From assembly GCA_905221605.1 (NCBI GenBank), contig CAJNDS010000225.1:615001-679000 (forward strand): DNA of 64,000 bases, written 5' to 3'. Within the stretch, counting starts at the first letter, position 1. Every line of letters begins with the position of its first letter. Of this stretch, positions 1 to 12,115 are shown piece by piece. The position numbers and the translations under genes are program-made. The notes under the pieces were generated by a model. The model worked only from the letters and a program-made list of their open reading frames with translations. It was not told where the DNA came from and did not search any database. Source of the stretch: Symbiodinium natans (Eukaryota > Sar > Dinophyceae > Suessiales > Symbiodiniaceae).

Positions 1-445
1 CAGGGCTCCCAAAACCGTACACTCTCGAATCCCTTCCCCCTGATATCGAACCCCCCCCCCCCCCCCCCCGCTAGCCCCCAAGAAAGATTAAAGACTCCCA
101 ATCATCGTTATATGATGTGGAGGCAATCAATCTTAGGGGGTAGGGGAGGGGGGTTATTGTTAGGGGGAGGGGCTTCAGCCCCGCCAAACTGCCCTAAGCG
201 TTGAAGCCAGCAGACTCGAATGTTGAGCCACCACGTCCTGTGTTAGAGAAGCCCTAAACCCTAAACCCTAAACCCTGGTCCTTTCACTGCTCAAAGCCTG
301 GCGAATGATTCTTGTGTGGTGCAGGTCTGCCACGTGACCCTGCCCTAAACCCTAAATCTTAAACCTTAAACCCTAAACCCTAATGTAGACCCTAAACCCT
401 GAACCCTGAACCCTAAACCCTAAACCCTAAACCTTGAACCCCAAA

Positions 446-494
446 AGACGTCAATTCGATGCAGAAAGCTGGCAATGGTTTGAGGCGCCGTGCT
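446..494 (-). CDS. Isolated exon-like island
   Basis: Between telomere-type arrays; open frame FDVSTAPQTIASFLHRIDV on the minus strand after a GAAG acceptor-like site. Weak. Confidence 0.25.
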
Positions 495-724
495 CACATC
501 GAAGTCTTCGAATCAACAGTCTAGTCACGGCCAGACTCTCAGAGGCTGCATCTTAGGGTTTAGGGTTTAGGGTATAGGGTTTCGAGTTTAGGGTTTAGGG
601 TTTAGGGTTTAGGGTTTAGGGTTTAGGGTTTAGGGTTTAGGGTTTAGGGTTTAGCCTGGAGGGCCGGCTCCGTACCTCTACGTCTCACCTGTATATCCAT
701 TGCAGTCCTCACTGCTGAAAACTT

Positions 725-812
725 CAACCCCCCTACCCCGCAACATTAAATACCCCCCCCTTTTTCTATCATTTCACCATAATGGGGGTATTTAAGATTA
801 GGGGGAGGACAC
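725..812. mobile_element. Small hairpin element
   Basis: AAATACCCCC and GGGGGTATTT form a perfect stem, extended on both sides by imperfect C-rich/G-rich arms. Resembles the MITE-like elements in the introns but is a single copy here. Confidence 0.35.
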
Positions 813-2274
813 GGTTTTGAGTGGGCGTTAAGGTTTAAAAAGCCCTAAATGCCTGAACCCTAAACCCTAAACCTTAAACCCTATAAGGTTTAGGGTTTCG
901 GGGGGGTTTTAAGGTCCTAAGCCCACCTTGCTGGGCTGCTTGGTTGGCGCTTCGCCGGTCTTTCCTGTGGCCCATTTAGGGTTTAGGGTTTGAGGGGGGG
1001 CGAGTGGTAGGACTCAGGGTTGCTCTTCGGCGGGGGCTTATTGTTCAGGGTTTCGGGTGCAGGGTTTGGGGATTAGGGTCTGAGGGGGGAGGGGAGTGAG
1101 GGTTGAGGGTTGTAGGACTCAGGGTTGTTCTGGGTTTCGGATTCGAGTTATCCAGGGTTTCGTATTTTTGTGGAGTTCAGGTTTGGGGCAGTCGGCAGTG
1201 AATTCAGGGATCAGTTCAGTTCTGGGTCTCCTGTGGAGTGCCGGGACTGTTCTGTTTACAGGCTCAATGTCGGACTCACACAGAGTCTGAACACTAAACC
1301 CTGAACCCTAAACCCTTGGGGAAGCAAACCGCAACCCGAACCAAGAGCCCCTACAACCCCAAAACCCCCTGAAACCCCCTAAACCCCCACTTGAGCCCTA
1401 AACCTTAAAACCTTGTGCGCGCCAAAACCTCCACAATGCCTCAAAAACCCCAAGCCCTAAACCCTAAACCCTGAACCCTGAACCCTAAACCCTGAACCCT
1501 GAACCCTGAACCCTAAACCCTAAACCCTAAACCCTAAACCCTAGCCCTAAACCCTAAACCCTCAAAACCCCAGCAGTGCCAGGGCCCCATCCCTAACCCT
1601 TGAACTCTAAACCCCTTAAAATGTCCTTAAATTTCCTTCTGCCCCCTTAAGCCCCTTAAACCCAAGGGTGGGGTGTTATAGGGTTTAGGGTTTAAGGTTT
1701 AGGGTTCAGGGTTTAGGGTTCCGCAGCACCCTAAACCCCCCAGCCCTAGACTCTCTTAAGGCTCGAAAGTCTCGCAGAAGAATCCAAAACGTCCCAACAC
1801 TCTGAACCCAAAACCCTCCAGGTTTTATTGTTTTTGGGGCAGGGTTTGGCTGCCGAAGCCCTCGCGGGCCTGCTGCCCTCGCTGTTGAGCCTAAACCCTA
1901 AACCCTAAACCCTAAGCCCTAAGCCGTAAGCCGTAAACCCTAAACCCTAAACCCTAAACCCTTTGCTTTGGTTTTCGGATTTCGGATGTGGGAGGTAGGA
2001 GGTGCCAGTGGAACGGCTTGAAAACCACAAGGGGGGGGAGCCTTGATCATGAGATGTGGGGGTTAGGGCTTAGGGGTTGGGGTTGTGAGCCCTAAACCTT
2101 ACACCCTAAACCCTAAATCCTAAACCCTAAACCCTAAACATCGGAAGCCTCCGCAGGCACCCATGGCTACGAGAAGTCGCAGAGACCTGGTGTCGAGGAG
2201 TTGGAGATTAGGGTTTGAGGTTTAAGGTTTAGGCTTTACGGTTTTGGGTTTAGGGTCAGGGTTTAGGGTTTAGG

Positions 2275-2425
2275 GTTTAGGGTTTAGGGTTTAGGGTTTG
2301 GGGTTTGGGGTTTGGGGTTTGGGGTTTGGGGTTTGGGGTTTGGGGTTTGGGGTTTGGGGTTTGGGGTTTGGGGTTTGGGGTTTGGGGTTTGGGGCTTGGG
2401 GCTTGGGGTTTAGGGTTTAGGGTTT
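2275..2425. repeat. Uniform TTTGGGG variant array
   Basis: About 17 consecutive units of the variant GGGTTTG, flanked by normal TTTAGGG units. The minus-strand open frame across it (proline/asparagine repeats) is an artefact. Confidence 0.9.
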
Positions 2426-3250
2426 CGTGGTTGGGGTTCGGGGGGCAAGGGCTTGGAAACTGAGGGTTCAAGGCTCGGGCTTTTTGGGTTGCGGCATTTC
2501 TTAAGCTAGAGATCTTCTTTTTCGCTGGAGGAGGGTGGCTTGCGTAGCCCCTAACAATGGGGTCCGCTGCGCGGCAAACGCCCAAAACCCTAAACCCCTA
2601 ACTGGCGGTGCTCCCCGCCGAAACCCCAGATCCGAAAAGACGGCGTCCCAGCCTGTTTTGTTAAAACCTGTAGCTCACGCCGTTGCAGTTTAGGGTTCAG
2701 GGTCAACCCTGACTAAGGGGTACCCTGATGTCGTAGCACTCTACCAGGGGCCTTCGGTGACGAACCCGAACCTTGTGATCCCTAATCCTGGGGTTCTACC
2801 TTGGACCCCTAAGGTTGTACCCTTGGGTTTGGGGACCCTATACAAAGATCCTCTAAGGGAAAAAGAAGGGATGAGGCGTATATTCAGGGAACCTCTTAAA
2901 CAAGGGTCCATCCTTGGGGGTCAACCCTTAACCCTAAACCCTAAACCCGAAACCCTAAACCCGAAACCCTAAACCCTAAACACTAAACCCAGAGCCGAGT
3001 ATGACTCAGTTAACCTGAGCCCTAAACCCTGAACCTCTAAGAAGGGCTTGCGGCTTACGCTGGCACGTTAGGTTTTCAAGGTGTCGGGTTTTCGGGCTTG
3101 ATAAACCCTACACCCTGAGGTTGTAAAACCCTTAACCACAAGCCCTAAACCCCAAACCCTAAACCCTAGCCCTAAACCCTAAACCCCAAACACTAAACCC
3201 TAAACCCTAAACCCTCAAAACTCGAAACTCTCAAAACTTGAGGCTCTGGC

Positions 3251-3330
3251 TGGTGTGGGATCGGGAGCAGGACGAGATGCGGCAAGCCGAAAGTCTGCGG
3301 GTGTGCGCTTGCGGTGGTTGCCCTCCGCGC
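3251..3330 (-). CDS. Isolated exon-like island
   Basis: GC-rich island between CCCTAAA arrays, acceptor GGCTACAG. Two frames are open (one contains PQTFGLPHLVLLPIPH), so the reading is undecided. Confidence 0.25.
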
Positions 3331-3679
3331 CTGTAGCCCCTGAAGGGCTTCGGGTTTAACCCTAAACCCTAAACCCTAAACCCTAAACCCTAAACCCTAA
3401 ACCCTAAACCACCGAAACCCGCAACCCTAAGCCCTCTAAGCCCTAAGCCCCAAGCCCTGAAGGGTCTAGGGCTGAGGGTTGAGGGTTTAGTTTAGCGGCC
3501 CGAGAGCCCAAAACCCCAAGGGCCCCAATTCCTAAATCGCACACCTTCCCTCCCCAGCCACCCTGGAGGAGAGAAAGAGAAAAGAAATGAAGACACGTAA
3601 TATAGGGTTTAGGCTTTAGGGTTAGGGATTAGGGTTTAGGGTTTAGGGTTTTGGGTTTAGGGTTTGGGTTTTGGGGACT

Positions 3680-3745
3680 AGTAAAGTAGAATTATCAAGA
3701 AACCTAAGGGAATACTATTACCAATTATTCCGACCCCTATATTGT
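3680..3745. mobile_element. Family D repeat copy
   Basis: Contains CCTAAGGGAATACTATTACCAATTATTCCGACCCC, shared with 22462-22558 and, in part, 27355-27425 and 51955-52030. Confidence 0.5.
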
Positions 3746-5317
3746 GGAAACAACGTTGCCATTGCGTGTGCCGAAGAATCGGATAGCCTAAATTGTGCTA
3801 AGCCCTAAACCCTCTAAGCACTAAACACACCCCCAACCCCAAAAAAAAAGAAACCTAAAACAAAAACCAAAACTGAAGCCCTGCACCCCCAATCCCGAGA
3901 TTAGGGTTTAGGGTTTAGGGTTTAGGGTGTAGGGTTTAGGGTTTAGGGTTTAGGGTTTAGGGTTTAGGGTTTCAGGCGTGCAGGAGTCTGAGGGAGTTTG
4001 GGGGTTCAGGGTTTGAGGGGGGGGGGGGGGGGGGGGGTCGCGAGCCCTTAGGGCTTGAGGGTTTAGGGTTTAGGGTTTAGGGGTTTAGGGGTTTAGGGTT
4101 TAGGGTTTAGGGTTTAGGGTTTAGGGTTTAGGGTTTAGGGTTTAGGGTTTAGGGTTTAGGGTTTAGGGTTTAGGGTTTAGGGTTTAGGGTTCAGGGTTTA
4201 GGGCTCCACCCCAAACCCTAAACCCTAAACCTACACCCCCAAACCCTAAACCCTAAAATCCTTCAAGGGCTTTGGGTTTTTTGGATTTTCCCGCCCAATG
4301 ATCTGAAGCCCTGTCAGTACCGTCTTCGGCGCAGGGTGAGGGGGGGGAGAGAGAGGCGCTGGGGCCCGCACGGTTTAGGGTTGAGGGGTTAGGGTTTCGG
4401 GTTTCGGGTTTTGGGTTTCTGGTGGAGGGTTTCTGGTGTAGGGCTTGTAGGCTTCAGGGGTTGTAGGGCTTAGAGTTATCGCAAGGCTTTCGGGTGCAGA
4501 CCCCAACATGCCTAGAAAACTCCGGAAAAGCACGTCTTCGAAAACTTCACAGGGGGCGGCCGCTCTCGGAAGGACTTTAGGCTCTACGGTTTAGGGTTAG
4601 GGTTTTGTATTTAACCGTTTTGGGGTCAAGCGCTTAAGAGTTTAAGGGGTTCAGGAGTTTAAGGGTTTAAGAGTTTAGGGGTTTCAGGGTGAAAGGGTCT
4701 AAGGGTTCAAGGGTGTAAGGGTTTAAGGGTTTAAGGCTCAAGCTTTGAAACGCAGCCGGATCGCTGCTTTGACAGCCTAAGCCCTAAACCCTAAAGTCTG
4801 TACCCTAAACCCTCAACTCTACCCCCTAAACCCTAAACCCAATCCAAACCCTAAACTCTTAACCCTCAACCCTAAACCCTAAACTCTAAACCCTCGACCC
4901 TAAACCCTAAATCTCGAAGATGGTTGGGTGAGGACATCTACTGAGGGCTCAGGGCTTGAAGCTGCCAGCATTGCTAGGGTCGTTGGGGCGGTTTGGGGGT
5001 TTGGTCTTGTCAAACCCTCCTGAAGCTTTTGGTTTGCGGAAAAGGGAATCATGTAACTTAGGGTTTTGGGGTCCTATGAAGGTCAGCTGTGTACCAGAGC
5101 CGTGGGACAGACTGCGCGAAGCCGCATCTCCACCCCAAGCAATAAGGTTCTTAAGGGAAGGGTTCAGGCTTTAGGGTTTAGGGCTTAGGGTTTATAGGGT
5201 TTAGGGTTTGGGGTTTAGGGTTTAGGGTTGAGGGTTTAGGGCTTAGGGTTTCAAAGGGGGGGGGGGGGGGGGGGGGGGGGGGGACCCAGGGAATCTTATG
5301 GCACCATTGCCCGAAAC

Positions 5318-5357
5318 CTGGAGATGTGTGGTGAGTGGCGTCCGAAGTCCTCTCATC
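5318..5357 (-). CDS. Isolated exon-like island
   Basis: Acceptor TGCTGAG, 40 nt, donor CCAG|GTTTC. Reads DERTSDATHHTSP. Polar, unrecognised. Confidence 0.3.
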
Positions 5358-5963
5358 CTCAGCAGACGTGGAAAAACGGGGGTACTCGGAGAGCCCAATC
5401 CCCCCTTGTGGTTTAGTGTTTAGGGTGAAGGGCTTAGGGTTTAGGGTTTAGAGTTTAGGGTTTAGGGTTTAGGCGCTCAAAGACGGAGCCTTACAATGCT
5501 AACAACAACTATGGTCCCCCGATCGATTCAGGTGCCCGAAGCCCACAGCCATCGTGATGGGGAAACCCTACACAACAAATGAACCCTAAACCCCAAACCC
5601 TAAAAACTCCTCAACCCCAAACCCTCAACCCTCAACCCTCAACCCTAAACCCTAAACCCTAAACCCTAAACCCTAAACCCTGAACCCTGAACCCTGAACC
5701 CTGAACTCAGCTCCAAGCCCTCAATGAAGCCGGGGCTTGGGCCATCCGAAAATGCCGCAGTCGACTCTCCAAAATGATCGTCCCCGTCGGGGGCATCCGA
5801 AATAGGGTTGCTTGTTTGGGGGTTTCGGGTTTTGAGTTTGGGGTTTGGGGTTTGGGGTTTTTTGTTTGGGGTTTAGGGTTTGGGGCTGAGAGGCCATGAT
5901 TTAGAGACTCGACCACATCTTAAAAATTTTCCGGCGCCGGATGGACGCTCATCCGCTGTGCGC

Positions 5964-5993
5964 GTCGCGGAAGTTGATGAGGTAGCTGGATGC
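5964..5993 (-). CDS. Isolated exon-like island
   Basis: Acceptor AGCGAAG, 30 nt, donor GAC|GCGC. Reads ASSYLINFRD. Could belong to a third minus-strand gene at 0.4-7.2 kb. Confidence 0.3.
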
Positions 5994-6475
5994 CTTCGCT
6001 GAAGTTGCTCGGCCGAGCTAGCGCAAAACGGCCACCCACAGCACCCTAACCCACGTACGGAACCCTAACCCCGAGCCCCCATGCCCTCTGTAAACCCCCT
6101 AAACTCTCAAACCCCATACCCAGAAGGTCACTCAAAACCAGCCTGTTGCAGGGCCTTTCAGAGCCTGGATAGGGGTGAGCTCCCCACGCGTTCCATCATT
6201 TCCATCCAAGGGTCTGGGGTTGAGCCCTCAAACCCTATGTACACCCTATGTGCACCCTATGTACGCCCTGTGCTATAGGCCCTGTGAGCCCTATTACACG
6301 CTATTAAAGCCCTATTAAGCCCCTTTAAGCCCTGCTAAGCCCTTTTCAGCCCTCTCAAGCCCTATGAAGCTATCAGCCCCTTTCAGGCGCTGCTCAAGCC
6401 CTTTTAAAGCCTACTGACGCCCTATTGAGGCCCTAATTAACTACCAAACCCTGGAAGCCTTATGAATTAGGGTTT

Positions 6476-6575
6476 ATACTTCTTGTACCCCTGGAAGGAC
6501 ACCCAGTATATACACTCACCAATATTGAAAAAGGAACCTAGTATACACTCACCAAAAACAGCAATATAAACCCAG
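6476..6575. mobile_element. Family F repeat copy
   Basis: CTTGTACCCCTGGAAGGACACCCAGTATATACACTCACCAAT, then GGAACCTAGTATACACTCACCAA; shared with 44448-44520. Confidence 0.5.
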
Positions 6576-7147
6576 CTTCATGTCACTGACACTTGCCCTC
6601 GTAGTCTGGGGGTCAGCCAGGTGATGCCGGTTTGTTGCGTGGGCGCAGAGAGGGCCGCTATCTAAACCCTAAACCCCAAACCCCAAACCCCAAACCCTAA
6701 ACCCTAAACCCTAAAACCTGAACCCTAAACCCTAAACCGTAGGTATGTGCACACCGGAGGTGGCTTCTTGCAGGACAAGATCCTTGCTTCCCGTCCTTTC
6801 CGCAGTGTGGAAAGCAATTTGGGGGGTTGGTCGCTTCCTGGACCGGCCCTGTTGGGTTGAGGGTTTCGGGTTCAGGGTTTAAAGTTTAGGGCTTGTATAA
6901 GCCCCTATAAGCCTCCTCCAAACCCTCTCGGGTTTTGAGCCTTTGGCTGTGTCCCACCACCCCCTCCCCCTGGACCTTACTTCATAACAAGGCCCCCGAT
7001 AATTCCTTAAGCATGCGCACACAGTTGTTTCACCGACTACGTTGCCACACCACACAACCCTAGACTCTAAACCTCTAAACCCTGAACCCTAAACCCTAGA
7101 CCTCAAAAACCTCTAAACACTGAATCCTAAGCCCTATCCCTTGTGGC

Positions 7148-7195
7148 GAGACGCGTTTCCAGCCACCATGTTTTGTACAGCTTTTGGCATGCTGC
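7148..7195 (-). CDS. Isolated exon-like island
   Basis: Acceptor GTGGCAG, 48 nt, donor CTC|GCCAC. Reads AACQKLYKTWWLETRL; another frame is also open. No gene context established. Confidence 0.3.
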
Positions 7196-7534
7196 CTGCC
7201 ACGGGATGAGGCTAGGTCCAGGTTTAGTAGGGGCTTAGGGGTTTCGGCCTACTAGGGTTCAGGGCAGTTCAGGGTTTAGGCCTACTAGGGTTCAGGGCAG
7301 TTCAGGGTTTACGCCTGATTAGGGGCAGTTTAGGGTTTGGGCCTACTAGGGTTTAAGGCCGTTTAGGGTGAAAAGGGTTGGCATCAGAAAAGCACGGTCC
7401 CTGCTCCCGAACCCGAAGTCCCAGTCCTAAAACGAATATGCCAATCCGAAGCCGAAGACCCCCCCTCCCTCCCCTTCAACAAAACTCACCTCAACTGTTC
7501 CTGGATCCGTTGTATGTTGTGAAAATGCTGATGG

Positions 7535-7580
7535 CCCCTCATATATGTATATATATATGTGTGTATATATATATATATGG
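7535..7580. repeat. TA/GTAT microsatellite
   Basis: Runs of ATATAT and GTGTATAT followed by a C run. Open frames over it are artefacts. Confidence 0.8.
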
Positions 7581-7639
7581 TCACCCCCCCCCCCCCATGA
7601 TCCACACCTATGGTTTTCCTGTCTTCGTCTTTGTCTGAA

Positions 7640-7909
7640 TTTCCTGACTTTTCCTCGGAAAAATGCAAAAAAAACAACTGTACTGGAATACAAAAGGCTC
7701 TTTAATATTATCCCCTATACAAACACTAGTGTTTTTATGTGCATTTTTGCTTCTGAAACGTGTGTCTTGCGGCTCCATAAAGTTTTAGAAGGGCAGCCAG
7801 TTAGAATTTTGAAGCTTTTCAGGGTTTAGGGGTTTTTTAAAATTTAGCTGATCTGCGGAAGGTACCGGGGCTTCCCAAGACCATTGACAGCTTTAAAAAC
7901 CAAAAAAAC

Positions 7910-7949
<40 letters not shown>

Positions 7950-8500
7950 AATTGTTTTTTGAACGGGCAGCCCTTTTAAAATCTTAAGGGCTTTAAGGTA
8001 TTTAAAGCCATTCAAAAATTTTCAGGATTTAAAAGGCTTTAAAGTCCTTAAACACTTTTATCCCTTAAAGTTCTAAAATACCTTAAACTTTGAAAAGGGC
8101 AGCCGTTCAAAATTAAGGAAGTTAGGATTTTGGAGTTGAACATCCTAAAATCCTGTCCTGTTAAAGGCTTTGTAAAATTTACATTGTCTGGGGAAGGCAC
8201 CGGGGCTTCTCCAGACCATTGGCAACTAACTTTAAAGAGCCTTAAGATCCTAAAAGGGCAGCCACATAAATGTTTAAGCATATTCAGGTTTTCAAAAGGC
8301 TTTAAAACCTTTAAAATCCTGAGAATGTTTAAACAGAATTTTAAGGATTCTTATAAGATTTTCAGGATTTTAAAAGTTCAGATGGTCTGGGGAAGCCCCG
8401 GTGCCTTCCCCAGACCATTTAAATGTTTAAAAGTTTTTTGAAAAATGGTCTGGGGGCCCCGGTGCCTTCCCCAGATCATTTAAATTTGGAAAAACCCTTG
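7640..8500. other. AT-rich unique stretch with repeated hairpins
   Basis: Composition changes sharply from the surrounding GC-rich arrays: many AAAATTT, TTTAAA and GGCTTTAAA words, a 30-base A run near 7912-7945, and repeated words such as GGGCAGCC. No gene seen in either strand. Looks like decayed repeated DNA. Confidence 0.5.
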
Positions 8501-8850
8501 AAACCCTTAAAACCCTTAACCCTAAAAACCAAACCCGAAACCCTTATCACTAAACCCTAAACACTCAGCACCAGACCCTAAACACTAACCCTAAAAGCCT
8601 TAACACTAAGAGCCCTTAGCACAAACCCCAACACTTAACACGAAACCCTGAACGCTTAAGCACTAGCACTAAATCCTAAACACTAGAACCTAAAAACTTC
8701 GACTACCCTAAAAACTGGGCCCGAAACATTGCACACGAAACCCGACACGCTAAACCCTGAACACTAAACCCTAAACCCTAAACCCTAAACGGCAGGATTT
8801 TTAAAGTTGTCAATGGTCTGGGGAAGCCCCGGTGCCTTCCCCCAGATCAT
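7850..8850. repeat. Five copies of a GGTCTGGGGAAG hairpin
   Basis: Copies near 7850-7886, 8182-8220, 8384-8418, 8445-8480 and 8812-8850. The third is perfect: TGGTCTGGGGAAG, a CCCCGGTGC loop, CTTCCCCAGACCA. The first two are in the opposite orientation to the others. Confidence 0.8.
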
Positions 8851-9130
8851 GTAATTTGTAAAATTCTTTAAAATCCTTAAAACCCTTAACCCTAAACACC
8901 AAACCCGAAACCCTTAGCACTAAACCCTAAACACTCAGCACTAGACCCTAAACACTAACCCTAAAAACTTAACACTAAGCCCTTAGCACAAACCCCAAAC
9001 ACTTGACACGAAAACCTAAACGCTTAAGCACTAAACCCTAAACACTTAAACACTGCACCCTAAAAACTAGACCCTAAACATTACACACTCAACCCTACAC
9101 ACTAAACCCTAAACACTAAACAGTAAACCC
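8442..9130. repeat. Tandem duplication of about 370 bp
   Basis: Each copy begins with the hairpin (8445 and 8812) and goes on through the same series of altered telomere-type units (for example CTAAACACTCAGCAC and CTTAGCACAAACCCC), in the same order. Copies differ by scattered substitutions. Confidence 0.75.
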
Positions 9131-9689
9131 CAAAGCCGGAACCTCAAGCCCTACTAAATCTAAACCTTGAAACCAAAAACCCGTCGGGGTTTCAGATGCT
9201 TGCTGTTTGGATTTTAGAGTTTAGGGTTTTATTTGGTTTGGGGTTTTAGCCAAGCCGCTTGACCCTAAACCTAAACCCTAGACCCTAAACTTCACACTCA
9301 ACCCTAAACACAAAACACTAAACCTTGAAATCTAGACACTATACCCTCAACACTGAACACTAAACCCTAAACCCGAAACAACAAATCCTGAACCCTAAAC
9401 CAGCCCCAACCAAAAAACATGGGGCTTCAGTCTTTTCGGGGTTTTAAAACTTCATCATTATAAGGTTTAGGGTTTTAGACACATTATCCAAGTCGCTTAA
9501 CCCTAAACCCTAAAAAGTAAACCCTAAACCTTTAAAACCAAAACCTAAACACTAGACCCGAAACACTAATCGCTGAACCCTAAACACTAAACCCTACAAA
9601 CCCTAAACTTAAACCCTAAACAATAAACACTAAACCGTAATCCCTAAACGTGCATATGGAGAACGTGGGCCCGGACTCCATATGCACCC

Positions 9690-10326
9690 GGGCCCCGGAC
9701 GCCAGACTCCAGATTTCCAGAAAATCTCTGGAGTCCCTGACTCCAGACTCCAGATTTCCAGACAAAAACTGGAGTACCGGGGCCCCGGACTCCAGACTCC
9801 AGATTTCCAGAAAAAATCTGGACCAGACTCCAGATTTCCAGAAAAATCTGGAGTACGGGGGCCCCGGCGGACTCCAGACTCCAGATTTCCAGAAAAAATC
9901 TGGAGTACCCGGGGCCCCGGACTCCAGACTCCAGATTTCCAGACAAAAACTGGAGTACCGGGGCCCCGGACTCCAGACTCCAGATTTCCAGAAAAAACCT
10001 GGAGTACTCCAGACTCCAGATTTCCAGAAAAATCTAGAGTACGGGGGCCCCGGCGGACTCCAGACTCCAGATTTCCAGAAAAAATCTGGAGTACCCGGGG
10101 CCCCAGACTCCAGATTACAGACTCCAGAATCTGGAGTCCAGGGCCCTGGTACTCCAGATTTTTTCTGGAAATCTGGAGTCTGGAGTCTGGAGGTACTCCA
10201 GATTTTTTCTGGAAATCTGGAGTCTGGAGTCTGGAGGTACTCCAGATTTTTTCTGGAGATCTGGAGTCTGGAGTCCGGGGCTCCGGTACTCCAGATATTT
10301 TCTGGAAATCTGGAGTCTGGAGTCCC
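9690..10326. repeat. Array of ACTCCAGATTTCCAGAAAAAATCTGGAGT hairpins in two opposite halves
   Basis: Left half (9690-10120) has about nine units of GACTCCAGACTCCAGATTTCC followed by AGAAAAAATCTGGAGTAC, often separated by GGGGCCCCGG. Right half (10125-10326) has about four units in reverse orientation. Every unit is itself a hairpin and the two halves can pair. All open frames across it are artefacts. Confidence 0.9.
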
Positions 10327-10516
10327 CCCCCTCCCAAAACAGTCACTGCATTATATTATATTACCCTAAACCCCAAGCTGTCCGCGCACATTCTTGGCTC
10401 CTGCATTGGGAGGCCCCCTGGGAAGGCCCCTGGAGACCCCTGGGTCCCCAACCCCCGTCCGCTGGGCTGAGGGGACCAGGGGCCGTTTTGTTGGGGCAGG
10501 CAGGGCTCTGGCCCAA

Positions 10517-10645
10517 AAACTCCCCTGGCCCTGGCCCTGGCCCTGCCCTGGCCCTGGCCCTGGCCCTGGCCCTGGCCCTGGCCCTGGCCCTGGCCCTGGC
10601 CCTGGCCCTGGCCCTGGCCCTGGCCCTGGCCCTGGCCCTGGCCCT
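10517..10645. repeat. GGCCCT hexanucleotide array
   Basis: About 20 units of CCTGGC. The arginine/alanine open frame on the minus strand is an artefact. Confidence 0.95.
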
Positions 10646-10677
10646 GTTCAACTAGAACACTACTTTGCGGGACTGCG

Positions 10678-12115
10678 CGTACTCAAATAGCACCCAAGTT
10701 TCGGGGACCGAGCGTATTCAACTAGCATCCTGCTTTTTCGGGGCCGAGCCTACTCAAACAGCACCAAGGCTTTGGGATTTAGAACACTGTAAAAGTAAAA
10801 CATAGTAAAACATATCCCTTCGAGGTTTGTCGTATATCCCTCCCTTTGTGCTCATAGGTTTTGGTGAGGGCCCTTTTTTTGTCGTATGCCCCGTCTCTTT
10901 GCTCTCGTAGGGTGACATCGTAAGCAACTAGCACCCCATCTGCGCCCTGATGACCAAATAGCTTGTGCCATGGCGCAAGCTATTCGGCCGCAGGGGAAAC
11001 ATGCAGGGGCACATTTACAACTCTTATGGAGCCACGATTATGTTATCAGCACAGAAATAAACATCTCAATGCACTGAATTAAACCACCTGTTCCAATCTG
11101 CGCCCTGATGACCAAATAGCTCGCGCCAGAGCTCCCCCCTCTCCCCCATACAATGGCCAACTTGCAAAGAGAAGATTGCCACGCGAGGCTCCGAGGCATG
11201 ACGATTTTTGCTTCCTGGTAAACCTTTGCACTTCCCAAATGCCCGGAAACCAATCCGCGCACGCTCTCTCGACGTTTTCCATGGTCGGCGCATGGGTCGT
11301 TGATTGCCAAAAGTAAAAAGACCGGGGTCAGGTTCTGGAACATGTTAAGACACCCCAGGCGCGAGCTATTTACTTGGTCGCTGACCCGATCTATTGGAGT
11401 GTACTCAAAAAGCACCCAAGTCTTGGGGACCGAGCGTGTGCAACTAGCATCCCGCTTCGTAGGGGCCAAGCGTACTCAAATAGCACCCAAGTTTTGGGGA
11501 CCGAACGTATTCAAACAGCACCCAATTTTTGCAGACCGAGCGTGTTCAACTAGCATCCTGCTGTTGGGGGACCGAGCTTATTCCAATGGCACTCAAGTTT
11601 TGAGAACCGAGCGTGTTCAAGCAGCATCCTGCTTCTTGGGGACTAAGCGTGCTCAAATAGCACCCGAGTTTTGGGGAGCGCACTGTCAGAATCTTTGTGC
11701 TGGTAGGGTTTGGTCGAAGTGTGTCGTATGTCCCCTCCCTTCGCGCTCGATGGGTGACATCGAAGGCAACTAGCACCCGGCGCGAGCTGTTTGGTCGCAG
11801 GGGAAACATCTAAGGCGTTTTAACACGATAAAGGACAAAGTTTCAGGGCCAGCGTTCTGCCCCCAAAAGCCTGTGCTTGTAGTGTAATGTTCTGCCCCCA
11901 AAAGCCTGTGCTTGTAGCGTCATCGTGGGCCCTATAGCCCGCCTGCATGTTAAATCGGTTCCAAAAACCCGTGCTGGCAACGTAATCGTGGCCCCATGAC
12001 CCGCAACGGTTATATAAACCTCTAGGGCCCTCACCCTACGAGCACGAAGGGACTTGCGACAAACTTCTAGGGCCCGCACCAAACCCTAGCACAAACGGAG
12101 AGGACATACGACCAA
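10678..12115. repeat. Rearranged repeat block with inverted ends
   Basis: About ten imperfect copies of TACTCAAATAGCACCCAAGT plus TTTGGGGACCGAGCGT, period near 35 bp. The unit GTCGTATGTCCCTCCCTTTG with TAGGGTTTGGTGAGGGCC occurs at 10827-10915, 11700-11765 and, inverted, at 12010-12112. CTGCGCCCTGATGACCAAAT is repeated at 10938 and 11098. A 143-codon minus frame (11038-11469) lies inside and is not recognised. Confidence 0.6.

Larger units (their letters stand above)
1..7380. repeat. Telomere-type repeat mosaic with few unique islands
   Basis: Short arrays of TTTAGGG or CCCTAAA and variants (TTCAGGG, TTTGGGG, CTTAGGG) in both orientations, broken every 100-300 bp by unique islands of 50-100 bp. 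Longest pure runs are near 4060-4200. Homopolymer C or G runs occur at 52-70, 4017-4037 and 5256-5283. Apart from the listed islands I see no genes. Confidence 0.85.

Noticed and set aside
1-7380. A chromosome end (telomere)
   Set aside because: TTTAGGG and CCCTAAA units occur in both directions, in short broken arrays, through the entire 64 kb. A telomere would be one long array in one direction at an end.
9630-10470. Frames of 238-262 codons on both strands
   Set aside because: They read through the hairpin array; the same unit translated in several frames gives different repeats with no protein-like features.
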